DNA from: Clostridiales bacterium UBA1770
Lineage (GTDB): Bacteria; Bacillota; Clostridia; Oscillospirales; CAG-272
NCBI GenBank assembly: GCA_002315325.1
Contig: DCGU01000075.1
Span: forward strand, 1-23,857
Direction: 5' to 3'
Length of the DNA stretch: 23,857 nt
Shown here piece after piece: positions 6,080-13,078 of the stretch; the stretch's first letter is position 1; every line of letters starts with the position of its first letter. The notes under the pieces were generated by a model that searched no databases, was not told the origin of the DNA, and saw nothing but the letters and a program-made list of their open reading frames with translations. A program made the position numbers and the translations under genes.

Positions 6080-6481
6080 GTGGGACGCAAATACAGTGAT
6101 TTTGAAAAAGAATGGCTTGCCGTTTTTGCCAAAGGCCTTGATCCCCGCAAAATGGAAAGCTGCGTTTTGAGCGCAGGCAATTATATTTGGCACGTTTTCT
6201 CTTTTGAGATGATACCGAGGGGAACGTATTTGGTCGGTGACGAAGCACGCAAGGCGTTTGACAGTCAAGACAAAACGCACGCCAAATATTACGAGCCGTG
6301 GCCGGGGTTAAAAGAACGTAAACCGGTTTTGGATAGTCCGACAGCCGAAGAATTGGAAAACCATATTGAGTGCTACGTCGTCTCACGCGACAAAACGTGG
6401 ACGTATATCAAGACCCATGAATGCGACTGTTGCGGACCGTATTTTTACAAGCTTCCCGCGGGCAATACAAAGCAAAAGTAA
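6080..6481 (+). CDS. DUF4275-like protein
   Basis: The 133-residue protein starts with GTG at 6080, seven bases after GGAGGG (6068-6073). Its middle, YIWHVFSFEMIPRGTYLVGDEARKAFD (about 35-61), resembles the conserved core of the DUF4275 family of uncharacterised Firmicute proteins. This is from memory and should be checked by a profile search. No signal peptide or membrane segment is present, so it is probably cytoplasmic. The C-terminus has a CDCCGPYF cluster that could bind metal, though with only three cysteines this is speculative. It lies 24 bases before the YbaK gene and probably shares its transcript. No function can be given. Confidence 0.7.
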   Translation: MGRKYSDFEKEWLAVFAKGLDPRKMESCVLSAGNYIWHVFSFEMIPRGTYLVGDEARKAFDSQDKTHAKYYEPWPGLKERKPVLDSPTAEELENHIECYVVSRDKTWTYIKTHECDCCGPYFYKLPAGNTKQK

Positions 6482-6505
6482 TAAAGCAAAAGAAGGTACT
6501 AACAC

Positions 6506-6985
6506 ATGTCATTCGATACTGCATACGCTTATATAAAAGAAAAAGGCATGGCCGAACGCGTCCTGCAATTCACTGTTTCCAGTGCCACGGTGGAACTGGC
6601 GGCGCAGGCCGTCGGCTGCGCACCGGCTGAAATTGCCAAATCACTGACCTTTATGGGCGCCGACGGTCCCGTCATGATCGTCTGTGCGGGTGACGCGAAA
6701 ATCGCCAACGGCAAATACAAAGCTTTCTTCGGTGTCAAAGCCAAAATGCTGACACCCGACGAGGTTTCCACCCTCATCGGTCACAACGTCGGCGGCGTGT
6801 GCCCCTTCGGTATTCATGACGGTGTGAAAGTCTATTTGGACGAGGCGCTGAAACGGTTTACCTACGTCTATCCCGCCTGCGGCAACGCTGCCAGCGCCGT
6901 CAAGCTGACACCGGCAGAACTGGAAACGTTAGCCAAACCTGTTGGTTGGATTGACGTGTGCAATCTTCCCGAAAGTGCCACTTGA
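6506..6985 (+). CDS. YbaK/EbsC-type aminoacyl-tRNA deacylase
   Basis: The 159-residue protein matches the YbaK/ProRS-associated editing-domain family in length and pattern. It has an N-terminal helix, then AAQAVGCAPAEIAKSLTF (about 32-49) with the family's conserved lysine, MIVCAGDAKI (about 57-66), and the GVCPFGI loop (about 97-103). Family members hydrolyse mischarged tRNAs such as Cys- or Ala-tRNA(Pro) in the cytoplasm; which one this protein favours cannot be told. The start at 6506 has AAGGT at about 6492. The stop codon overlaps the -35 box of the next gene. Confidence 0.88.
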   Translation: MSFDTAYAYIKEKGMAERVLQFTVSSATVELAAQAVGCAPAEIAKSLTFMGADGPVMIVCAGDAKIANGKYKAFFGVKAKMLTPDEVSTLIGHNVGGVCPFGIHDGVKVYLDEALKRFTYVYPACGNAASAVKLTPAELETLAKPVGWIDVCNLPESAT

Positions 6986-7010
6986 CATCGACCGACAAAG
7001 GGAATAAACT
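6982..7010 (+). promoter_or_regulatory. Promoter of the secreted lipase-like gene
   Basis: TTGACA (6982-6987) is a perfect -35 that overlaps the stop codon of the preceding gene. TAAACT (7005-7010) lies 17 bases on. A good AAGGAG (7030-7035) precedes the start codon at 7043. Confidence 0.65.
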
Positions 7011-7042
7011 AATAGTAATATATTAAAATAAGGAGAAATGCT

Positions 7043-8911
7043 ATGAAAAAAATCATTTGCGCTGTCATGGCCGTTGTCATGCTGATGACAGTGTTGTGTG
7101 TGCCGGCCTTTGCCGCCGACAACAAAACGGTTGTGAACGGCAGTCTATACGGAACGAGCTATTACTACCGCGACAGTTATTTTGCCGCAGATGCCTCGAT
7201 TTATAACCCTTCCCTTTCCACGATGTCGGCCGTATTGGCTGACTCCGGCAATGCCGAGAGCGGCGACAACTGGACGCACCAGTACCGCACGCTGTTCTCC
7301 GTATTCAACGCACTCGGGTTTACCGATTGCGACGTCAACGATGATTTTAAGGTTTATCCCACCACCGACTCCATGGGTGTTGCCATGGCGCACAAAACCA
7401 TCACGGTCAGCGGTCAAACCTACACGTTGCTGGCTATCGTTCCCCGCGGCAACTACATGGCGGAGTGGGCCAACAACTTCTCCCTCGGCACGAGCGGAAA
7501 TGCATCCGGCTTTGCCGGCTCGGCTGCCAAAGTGGAAGCATTCATTCAGACGTATACCGAACAATACGGCGCCAACTTTGTCGGTGACCTGAAGGTGTGG
7601 ATCGTCGGCTACAGCCGCGGTGCCGCCGTTGCTAACTTGGTGGCAGGCCACCTGACACACGCAGGCAAAGTCGGCAACCGCAACGTTGCCAAGGAAAATA
7701 TCTACGCCTACACGTTTGAAACGCCTAAAGGTCTGTGCAGTGACGTCGTTTCTGCCGCCGAAGCCAAAACGTATACCAACATTCATAATATCATCACTGC
7801 CAACGACTTTGTCACAAAAGTGGCACCGCAGGATTGGAACTTCATCCGTTACGGCACCGACGAATCGGTCATTCCGTCCGAACGGACTGCCGCAAACGAG
7901 TCCCTGTTTAATACGGCACTTTCTTTCGCACCTTCTTATTTAAAGACAGTCACGTCCGCGGGCAAAACGATATTCTTAAGTGAACAGTTCCGGGCCAAAC
8001 AGTTCACGTCCGATATCACTGCCATTGCACGTTTGGGCAGCTGGACACAGCAGGACGGTATTTACGTTTGGACGCCCGTCGGCGGTGAAGAAGCGCTGGC
8101 CGCATTGACCGTTGACAGCGACAAGTCCATGGGGGACTTTTTGGACGACCTGATTACCGCCATGGCAACGGGTATCGGTTCCAGGGTCAACTACACCTAT
8201 TTCGTACAGGACACCATTCGTTTGTACATGTCCGAAACAATGGGCGGCAACTATCAGACCCAGACGTTGGAAACGGCCAAAGCCGTATTGTCGGAACAAC
8301 TCAAAGCCAATGAGGCAAGCATCGTTGTGGCAGCTGCCACCGGTAACCTGCCCTATCTCGAAAACATTTTGACCGGCATTGCCGATACCGTTTTGACAAC
8401 CTCCGGCATGGACGCCGGTGCCTATGCCGCCGTGCCCGCACAGGTTTTGGCACTGATTCCTATCTTGGCACAAACGATGGTTGCCGACGCACTGATTGAC
8501 GGCGGCAGCGATATTTTGACGCTGATTGAAAACTTTGATATCTTATTCTACCCCCATTACGCCGGACAGTTCATGGCGTGGCTGATGGCACAGGACGTCA
8601 ATTATAACCCCGGTGCCGTCCAAAACAGCGCTGCCGTGACAAACGTCAACGTAACCGTGGAAAAATACACGGAAACCGTCAAGATTTTGTTCATCAAGAC
8701 CAAAGTCACCAAATACCGCGTGACCATCACCCCCGTGAGCGATGCGCCCGTACAAAAAGTGGAATACAAGACAACACTGCTTGACAGAGGCACGACAGGC
8801 ACGACGTTTACAAGAGATATCAACTGTACCTATTTGAACATCGCCGTCACCGACGCCAACGGCAACGTAACGCATTGGGAGTACAGAAACGGCAAAGTGA
8901 AACAGGCATAA
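7043..8911 (+). CDS. Secreted lipase-like alpha/beta-hydrolase
   Basis: The 622-residue protein has a type I signal peptide (MKKIICAVMAVVMLM...), probably cut after AFA near residue 24. The N-terminal half carries the nucleophile elbow VGYSRGAA with Ser191, followed by YTFETPKG and NIITANDFVTKVAP with D255 as a candidate acid. This is the pattern of the class-3-lipase-like secreted hydrolases common in gut clostridia. The catalytic histidine could not be assigned by eye. The region from about 330 to 510 is mostly helical and Ala-rich. The last 100 residues look beta-rich, as in a small accessory domain. No sortase motif, repeat or membrane anchor is seen at the C-terminus, so it is probably released. 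The substrate (lipid, ester or other) is not evident. The gene is monocistronic, flanked by its own promoter and a terminator. Confidence 0.8.
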   Translation: MKKIICAVMAVVMLMTVLCVPAFAADNKTVVNGSLYGTSYYYRDSYFAADASIYNPSLSTMSAVLADSGNAESGDNWTHQYRTLFSVFNALGFTDCDVNDDFKVYPTTDSMGVAMAHKTITVSGQTYTLLAIVPRGNYMAEWANNFSLGTSGNASGFAGSAAKVEAFIQTYTEQYGANFVGDLKVWIVGYSRGAAVANLVAGHLTHAGKVGNRNVAKENIYAYTFETPKGLCSDVVSAAEAKTYTNIHNIITANDFVTKVAPQDWNFIRYGTDESVIPSERTAANESLFNTALSFAPSYLKTVTSAGKTIFLSEQFRAKQFTSDITAIARLGSWTQQDGIYVWTPVGGEEALAALTVDSDKSMGDFLDDLITAMATGIGSRVNYTYFVQDTIRLYMSETMGGNYQTQTLETAKAVLSEQLKANEASIVVAAATGNLPYLENILTGIADTVLTTSGMDAGAYAAVPAQVLALIPILAQTMVADALIDGGSDILTLIENFDILFYPHYAGQFMAWLMAQDVNYNPGAVQNSAAVTNVNVTVEKYTETVKILFIKTKVTKYRVTITPVSDAPVQKVEYKTTLLDRGTTGTTFTRDINCTYLNIAVTDANGNVTHWEYRNGKVKQA

Positions 8912-8921
8912 TCTATTTTTC

Positions 8922-8956
8922 ACAAAGTCCCGAAGCCAAAGGTTTCGGGACTTTGT
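8922..8956. terminator. Terminator hairpin after the lipase-like gene
   Basis: ACAAAGTCCCGAA (8922-8934) pairs perfectly with TTCGGGACTTTGT (8944-8956) around a nine-base loop. T-rich sequence flanks it on the left and the stem ends in TTTGTTCT on the right. Confidence 0.8.
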
Positions 8957-9024
8957 TCTAACCGCATGAGAAAGACACTTTTTTGACCGAATACCATTGT
9001 AAAATACGCACCAAGGAGACCGCC

Positions 9025-9429
9025 ATGATCACGTATAAAGAATTCAATACTGAAGAGATTGACCGTGTGAAAGAAATCTACGCCGGGGAAGCGTGGAATG
9101 CATACTTAAAAGACGACGCGGCACTGAAACGCGCCTATGAGAATTCCTTGTACTGTTTGGGGGCCTTTGACGGGGACAAATTGATTGGGTTTGTGCGGTG
9201 TGTGGGTGACGGCGAACATATCGTCATGGTACAGGACCTGATTGTTGCGCCCGCCTATCTGCACCGTAAAATCGGCACGACGCTGTTTATGACCGCGTGG
9301 GAAAAGTACAAAAACGTACGCACGTTTACCGTCATCACCGATATCGAAGACGAGCGTGACAATCGCTTTTATCAATCGTTCGGCATGAAGCCCATCGCAG
9401 ACGGCAATATGATTGCTTATTACCGCTGA
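9025..9429 (+). CDS. GNAT-family N-acetyltransferase
   Basis: The 134-residue protein starts at 9025, six bases after AAGGAG (9013-9018). It is a single GNAT domain: the strand block LIGFVRCVGDG, then VQDLIVAPAYLHRKIGTTLF (about 68-87), which is the acetyl-CoA pyrophosphate-binding motif A. It ends with the motif B-like FYQSFGMKPI. These enzymes transfer an acetyl group from acetyl-CoA to an amine. The acceptor here is unknown, and neighbours do not suggest one. The gene stands alone between a terminator and the attenuated phosphotransferase gene. Confidence 0.9.
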   Translation: MITYKEFNTEEIDRVKEIYAGEAWNAYLKDDAALKRAYENSLYCLGAFDGDKLIGFVRCVGDGEHIVMVQDLIVAPAYLHRKIGTTLFMTAWEKYKNVRTFTVITDIEDERDNRFYQSFGMKPIADGNMIAYYR

Positions 9430-9595
9430 CCCCGGCGTTATTCCCCAACGCTCTTACCCTTGCGTTGTGTCAAAAAGCACCGACGCAGGCACACGACACA
9501 CGGCAACGTTCCATTGCATACAAATGCCGACCGTTTCCCGCTGCTTTAAAACGTCGGGCGACAGAACGTTTTGTGTACAAGACGGCATGTATGTC
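9430..9595. other. Spacer before the attenuator promoter
   Basis: Within the gap between the GNAT gene and the phosphotransferase, the first 166 bases hold no frame with a ribosome binding site and no convincing terminator. I see nothing supportable here. Confidence 0.5.
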
Positions 9596-9624
9596 TTGAC
9601 AATCCAACGCAAAAGTGATATGCT
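9596..9624 (+). promoter_or_regulatory. Promoter of the leader/phosphotransferase transcript
   Basis: TTGACA (9596-9601) and TATGCT (9619-9624) are spaced by exactly 17 bases. Transcription would start near 9631, about 22 bases before the leader-peptide start codon. Confidence 0.7.
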
Positions 9625-9652
9625 TACGGCAATAGAAAGCGAGGTGATTGTT

Positions 9653-9712
9653 ATGTTAACTCAATATCCGGGGAGAGTTCTCATTTCTATCACTGTCGTG
9701 GTTTCAGCATAA
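9653..9712 (+). CDS. Leader peptide of an attenuator
   Basis: A 19-codon frame, MLTQYPGRVLISITVVVSA, follows the strong ribosome binding site GAGGTGATT (9641-9649), which closely matches the anti-Shine-Dalgarno. It is too small to be an ordinary gene. It sits between a good promoter and an intrinsic terminator that ends right before a phosphotransferase gene. Codons 6-9 (9668-9679) include CCGGGGAGAG, which can pair with the terminator's 5' arm and loop. Position, translation signal and base-pairing together point to a regulatory leader peptide whose translation decides whether the downstream gene is read. The peptide sequence is not one I recognise. Confidence 0.75.
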   Translation: MLTQYPGRVLISITVVVSA

Positions 9713-9765
9713 TACGCGTGACGATATGATAAACCAGTGTTCTCTTCCCGGAGAACACTTTTTTT
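9668..9765 (+). promoter_or_regulatory. Transcription attenuator (terminator and antiterminator)
   Basis: The terminator is GTGTTCTC (9737-9744), loop TTCCCG, GAGAACAC (9751-9758) and seven T (9759-9765). The competing antiterminator is CCGGGGAGAG in the leader frame (9668-9677) paired with CTCTTCCCGG (9742-9751): ten pairs including one G-U. In addition, GTTCTC at 9677-9682 duplicates the terminator's 5' arm. A ribosome moving through the leader would cover 9668-9682 and let the terminator form. A ribosome held at the first codons would leave that segment free and favour read-through. This is the logic of antibiotic-responsive attenuators. The structures are read directly; the regulation is inferred. 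Confidence 0.75.
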
Positions 9766-9786
9766 ATGCTGACACGAAAGGATTTT

Positions 9787-10791
9787 ATGCTGCCACTCAA
9801 ATACTTATTTGAAAACTACGACCTGGCCAAAGAATGCTTACAACTGTACGATTACAGCGAAAAACATTTGGACAAAATGCTCTCCTATTTCCGCATCTCC
9901 TCCAATGCCGTCTATCCGTTTTGGGCAAAAGAAGGCCGGACGGTATGCTTTTTGCGTCTTTCCCCCGTGGAAGAAAAGAACATACGGGACGTGGAAACGG
10001 AGATTCACTTCATCGAATGGCTGATTGAAAACGGCTTTAACGCCATGAAACCCTACCCCATGAAAAACGGAAAAGCAGCGGACGTTATCACAACAAAATG
10101 GGGAAAATACAACGTTTCCTGCTTTGAAAAAGTGGCGGGAGAGACGTTGGATGATATGGACGGTACCGACGAAACGGCATTCGGTTACGGAAAACTGTTG
10201 GGGACGCTGCACAATCTCGCAGAGAAATATCCCTATGCCGATGAACGGCGGGACTATCGGGCGTTGTTAGGCGAAGCGAAGAGCAGACTGGAACAATACC
10301 GTGCGCCTGCAACAGTGCTGCACTATTACGATACCGTCATGGAACAGTTGACCGCCATGCCCCAAACGCCGAATACGTACGGCATCATCCATTACGATTT
10401 CGAAGCGGACAACGTCCTGTACGACGATGAAACAGACACCTGGGGTGTCATTGATTTCGACGATGCCGTCCGCTGCTGGTACGCCCTGGACGTCACCCGC
10501 GCCATCGACGCCATAGGCGACGTTGTCGAGGGCGACACGACCGGGGCCGCTGCCGCATTCTTGGCAGGATACCGCAGCGTGCGGCTTTTTACCGCGGAAC
10601 AGGAAGCGACGATACCGCTGATGCGCGGCGTGGTACGGCTGCAGGCATACGGCACGATTCTGCACGTGCTGGCTGACCCGCCTGCAGAGGAACCGGACTG
10701 GTTAACGGAAGTCAAGCAAAAGCTCACCGGAACGCTGTGCAAAATAGAAGACGAGATTTCCTGCGATCCATACGTGACCGCCAACTTTTAA
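9787..10791 (+). CDS. APH-family phosphotransferase (possible drug-modifying kinase)
   Basis: I place the start at 9787, behind AAAGGA (9777-9782). The in-frame ATG at 9766 directly abuts the terminator's T tract and has no binding site. The 334-residue protein has the aminoglycoside-phosphotransferase/choline-kinase fold. The catalytic loop is H202-x-D204-xxxx-N209 (IIHYDFEADNV) and the metal-binding segment is VIDFDD with D223. Relatives phosphorylate aminoglycosides, macrolides, choline, homoserine or sugars with ATP or GTP, in the cytoplasm. The substrate cannot be read here. The ribosome-sensing leader in front suggests that the target is a translation inhibitor, so antibiotic inactivation is the favoured hypothesis. 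It is transcribed alone, with tandem hairpins after the stop. Confidence 0.85.
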   Translation: MLPLKYLFENYDLAKECLQLYDYSEKHLDKMLSYFRISSNAVYPFWAKEGRTVCFLRLSPVEEKNIRDVETEIHFIEWLIENGFNAMKPYPMKNGKAADVITTKWGKYNVSCFEKVAGETLDDMDGTDETAFGYGKLLGTLHNLAEKYPYADERRDYRALLGEAKSRLEQYRAPATVLHYYDTVMEQLTAMPQTPNTYGIIHYDFEADNVLYDDETDTWGVIDFDDAVRCWYALDVTRAIDAIGDVVEGDTTGAAAAFLAGYRSVRLFTAEQEATIPLMRGVVRLQAYGTILHVLADPPAEEPDWLTEVKQKLTGTLCKIEDEISCDPYVTANF

Positions 10792-10821
10792 AAGCGTCAT
10801 CCCCATTATCCCGTAAAATAC

Positions 10822-10848
10822 AGCCCCGACACGCGGCGTGTCGGGGCT
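10822..10848. terminator. Hairpin 1 after the phosphotransferase gene
   Basis: AGCCCCGACACG (10822-10833) pairs perfectly with CGTGTCGGGGCT (10837-10848) over a three-base loop. No T tract follows, so alone it may serve as an RNA 3'-end stabiliser more than a terminator. Confidence 0.65.
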
Positions 10849-10861
10849 CATCCTATGACGC

Positions 10862-10902
10862 AACGCTCCGAAAGAACAAAATTTCGGGGCGTTTATATTT
10901 TT
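10862..10902 (+). terminator. Hairpin 2 (terminator) after the phosphotransferase gene
   Basis: AACGCTCCGAAA (10862-10873) pairs with TTTCGGGGCGTT (10882-10893) with one T-G pair, followed by T-rich TATATTTTT. It forms a tandem with the hairpin at 10822-10848. Confidence 0.75.
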
Positions 10903-10974
10903 GGATCAATACACCGTATTGTACTAAACTGTTTTTCATCCGTGCATCGACAGATGCCAATACGGCGGACGTTA

Positions 10975-11003
10975 TTGATATTAAGACTCAATAGTGCTAT
11001 AAT
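10975..11003 (+). promoter_or_regulatory. Promoter of the flavodiiron gene
   Basis: TTGATA (10975-10980) and TATAAT (10998-11003) are 17 bases apart, with TG at 10995-10996 giving an extended -10 as well. The spacer contains GACTCA, which also occurs in the motif shared by the rubredoxin and thioredoxin upstream regions. Confidence 0.75.
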
Positions 11004-11041
11004 ATAGTAAAAGATTTTTTCACGAAAGGCAGGAAAAATAT

Positions 11042-12838
11042 ATGACTGTTTCCATTACACAGGATATTCGCTACGTCGGTGTGAACGATCACAAAATAGA
11101 TTTATTTGAGGGGCAATATACCGTTCCGAATGGGATGTCGTACAATTCCTACGTCATCCTGGACGAAAAAGTTGCCGTGATGGACACGGTGGACCGCAAT
11201 TTCACCCACGAATGGCTGGACAATATTGAAAAAACGCTGGGCAAACGGACGCCCGATTACCTGATCGTACAGCATATGGAGCCGGACCACTCGGCCAATA
11301 TCGCCAACTTTATGCGGACCTATCCGAACGCCGTCATCGTATCGTCGGACAAGGCGTTCAAGATGATGCAGAACTTTTTCGGCACGGCGTTTGACGACCG
11401 CAGAATCGTTGTCGGCGAAGGCGACACGCTGTCGCTCGGCAAGCACACGCTTGCCTTCGTGGCGGCACCCATGGTGCACTGGCCGGAAGTTATGGTGACG
11501 TACGACACTGCCGACAAAGTGCTGTTCTCGGCAGACGGGTTCGGCAAGTTCGGTGCGCTTGACGCAGCGGAAGACTGGGCGGACGAGGCGCGACGCTATT
11601 ATATCGGTATCGTCGGCAAGTACGGTGCCCAGGTACAAAAACTGTTGGAAAAAGCCAAAACGCTGGATATTGAAAAGATTTGTCCCCTGCACGGCCCGAT
11701 GCTGACCGAAAATCTCGGGTACTATTTGGGGCTTTACGACGTTTGGTCATCCTACACAACCGAGAGTGAAGGCATTATGGTTGCTTACACGTCGGTGTAC
11801 GGCAACACAAAGAAGGCGGTTGAGTTACTGGTTGAAAAACTCAAGGCCAAGGGATGCCCCGACGTGGCCGTATACGACCTGGCACGGTGCGACATGGCTG
11901 CGGCCGTGGCAGATGCCTTCCGTTACGGCAGACTCGTTCTCGCCACGACGACCTACAACGCCGATATCTTCCCCTTTATGCGGACGTTTATCGAGCACCT
12001 GACCGAGCGCGGATTCCAAAAGAAAACGATCGGTATGATGGAAAACGGTTCCTGGGCGCCGCAGGCCATCAAAGTGATGACAAAACTGCTGGAAGGCGCC
12101 AAGGATATTACCTACACCGAAAACAACGTCAAACTTATGTCCGCCCTGAATGCCGACAGTGAAAAGCAAGTCGAGGCACTGGCGGATGAGCTCTGCAAAG
12201 ACTACATGGCGCAAAAGGGTGACACTGCCAACAAAAACGACCTCACTGCCCTGTTCAATATAGGGTACGGTCTTTACGTTGTTACTTCCAATGACGGGAG
12301 CAAGGACAACGGTCTGATTGTCAACACCGTTACGCAGGTAACCAACACGCCCAACCGCATCGCCGTTTGCATCAACAAACAAAACTACTCGCACCACGTC
12401 ATCAAGCAAACGGGCAAAATGAACGTCTGCTGTCTGTCCGTGGACGCCCCCTTCAAAGTATTCGAGGCCTTCGGCTTCCGCAGCGGGCGCAACGTGGATA
12501 AATTTGCCGACTGCTCGCCGCTGCGTTCGGACAATGGATTGGTCTTCCTGCCCAAGTACATCAATTCCTTTATGTCCCTGAAGGTTGAACAGTACGTCGA
12601 CCTGGATACGCACGGCATGTTTATTTGCTCGGTCACCGAGGCCAGAGTCCTGTCCGACAAGGAAACCATGACCTATACCTATTATCAAAACAACGTCAAA
12701 CCCAAGCCCCAAACCGAGGGCAAAAAAGGGTACGTCTGCAAGGTATGCGGCTACGTGTACGAGGGCGAGGAACTGCCCGAAGATATCGTTTGCCCGTTGT
12801 GCAAACACGGCGCGGCGGATTTTGAGCCCATCGGTTAA
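11042..12838 (+). CDS. Flavodiiron protein with flavin reductase and rubredoxin domains
   Basis: The 598-residue cytoplasmic protein has four parts. Residues 1-240 form the metallo-beta-lactamase-like diiron domain with H78-x-E80-x-D82-H83, H146, D165 and H217, all expected ligands. Residues 244-390 form a flavodoxin domain with the phosphate-binding TSVYGNT (250-256). Residues 400-550 look like an FMN-binding flavin-reductase-like domain (LFNIGYGLYVVTSND and onward). The C-terminus is a rubredoxin domain with C566, C569, C584 and C587. Flavodiiron proteins reduce oxygen to water, or nitric oxide to nitrous oxide, in anaerobes. Carrying reductase and rubredoxin in one chain would let it take electrons with fewer partners. 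It has its own strong promoter and complements the rubrerythrin operon at 2740. The domain call is firm; the choice of oxygen or nitric oxide is open. Confidence 0.93.
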   Translation: MTVSITQDIRYVGVNDHKIDLFEGQYTVPNGMSYNSYVILDEKVAVMDTVDRNFTHEWLDNIEKTLGKRTPDYLIVQHMEPDHSANIANFMRTYPNAVIVSSDKAFKMMQNFFGTAFDDRRIVVGEGDTLSLGKHTLAFVAAPMVHWPEVMVTYDTADKVLFSADGFGKFGALDAAEDWADEARRYYIGIVGKYGAQVQKLLEKAKTLDIEKICPLHGPMLTENLGYYLGLYDVWSSYTTESEGIMVAYTSVYGNTKKAVELLVEKLKAKGCPDVAVYDLARCDMAAAVADAFRYGRLVLATTTYNADIFPFMRTFIEHLTERGFQKKTIGMMENGSWAPQAIKVMTKLLEGAKDITYTENNVKLMSALNADSEKQVEALADELCKDYMAQKGDTANKNDLTALFNIGYGLYVVTSNDGSKDNGLIVNTVTQVTNTPNRIAVCINKQNYSHHVIKQTGKMNVCCLSVDAPFKVFEAFGFRSGRNVDKFADCSPLRSDNGLVFLPKYINSFMSLKVEQYVDLDTHGMFICSVTEARVLSDKETMTYTYYQNNVKPKPQTEGKKGYVCKVCGYVYEGEELPEDIVCPLCKHGAADFEPIG

Positions 12839-12895
12839 CGCAAAAATATCTTATTATCGTTTTTCCTGAAAGCAAAAGCCAAAATAGCCAACCGC

Positions 12896-12935
12896 AAGGC
12901 CCGGAAACCGTAAACGGTTCCGGACCTTTTTCTTT
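12896..12935 (+). terminator. Terminator of the flavodiiron gene
   Basis: AAGGCCCGGAAACCG (12896-12910) pairs with CGGTTCCGGACCTT (about 12915-12928) with two small irregularities. A T tract to about 12935 follows. Confidence 0.8.
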
Positions 12936-13008
12936 GGTAATCCGCACCGCGATTTTGCAAAACGACACCGCTGAAAAACAGCAAAAACGTCTGCGTCTTT
13001 CGTTGTTC

Positions 13009-13037
13009 TTGACAAAGAAGATGGACAAATATATAAT
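13009..13037 (+). promoter_or_regulatory. Perfect-consensus promoter of the NRPS operon
   Basis: TTGACA (13009-13014), 17 bases, then TATAAT (13032-13037): both hexamers and the spacing match consensus. Transcription would start near 13044, giving a leader of about 35 bases with AGGAGG at 13068-13073 and the start codon at 13079. I see no operator palindrome or riboswitch in the leader, so expression is probably constitutive or limited by other means. Confidence 0.85.
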
Positions 13038-13078
13038 GGTTACAATATATACTCTCTTATTTGATATAGGAGGCAGTC

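Noticed and set aside
9413..9712. 99-codon frame ending with the leader peptide codons
   Set aside because: The same frame is better explained by the short leader at 9653 with its strong binding site. The upstream part crosses the promoter.
9766..9786. Start of the phosphotransferase at ATG 9766
   Set aside because: The codon directly follows the terminator's T tract and has no Shine-Dalgarno sequence. ATG 9787 has AAAGGA in front.
12839..13008. Riboswitch or regulatory RNA before the NRPS
   Set aside because: Apart from the flavodiiron terminator I see no structured leader, and the predicted transcript start leaves only about 35 bases.
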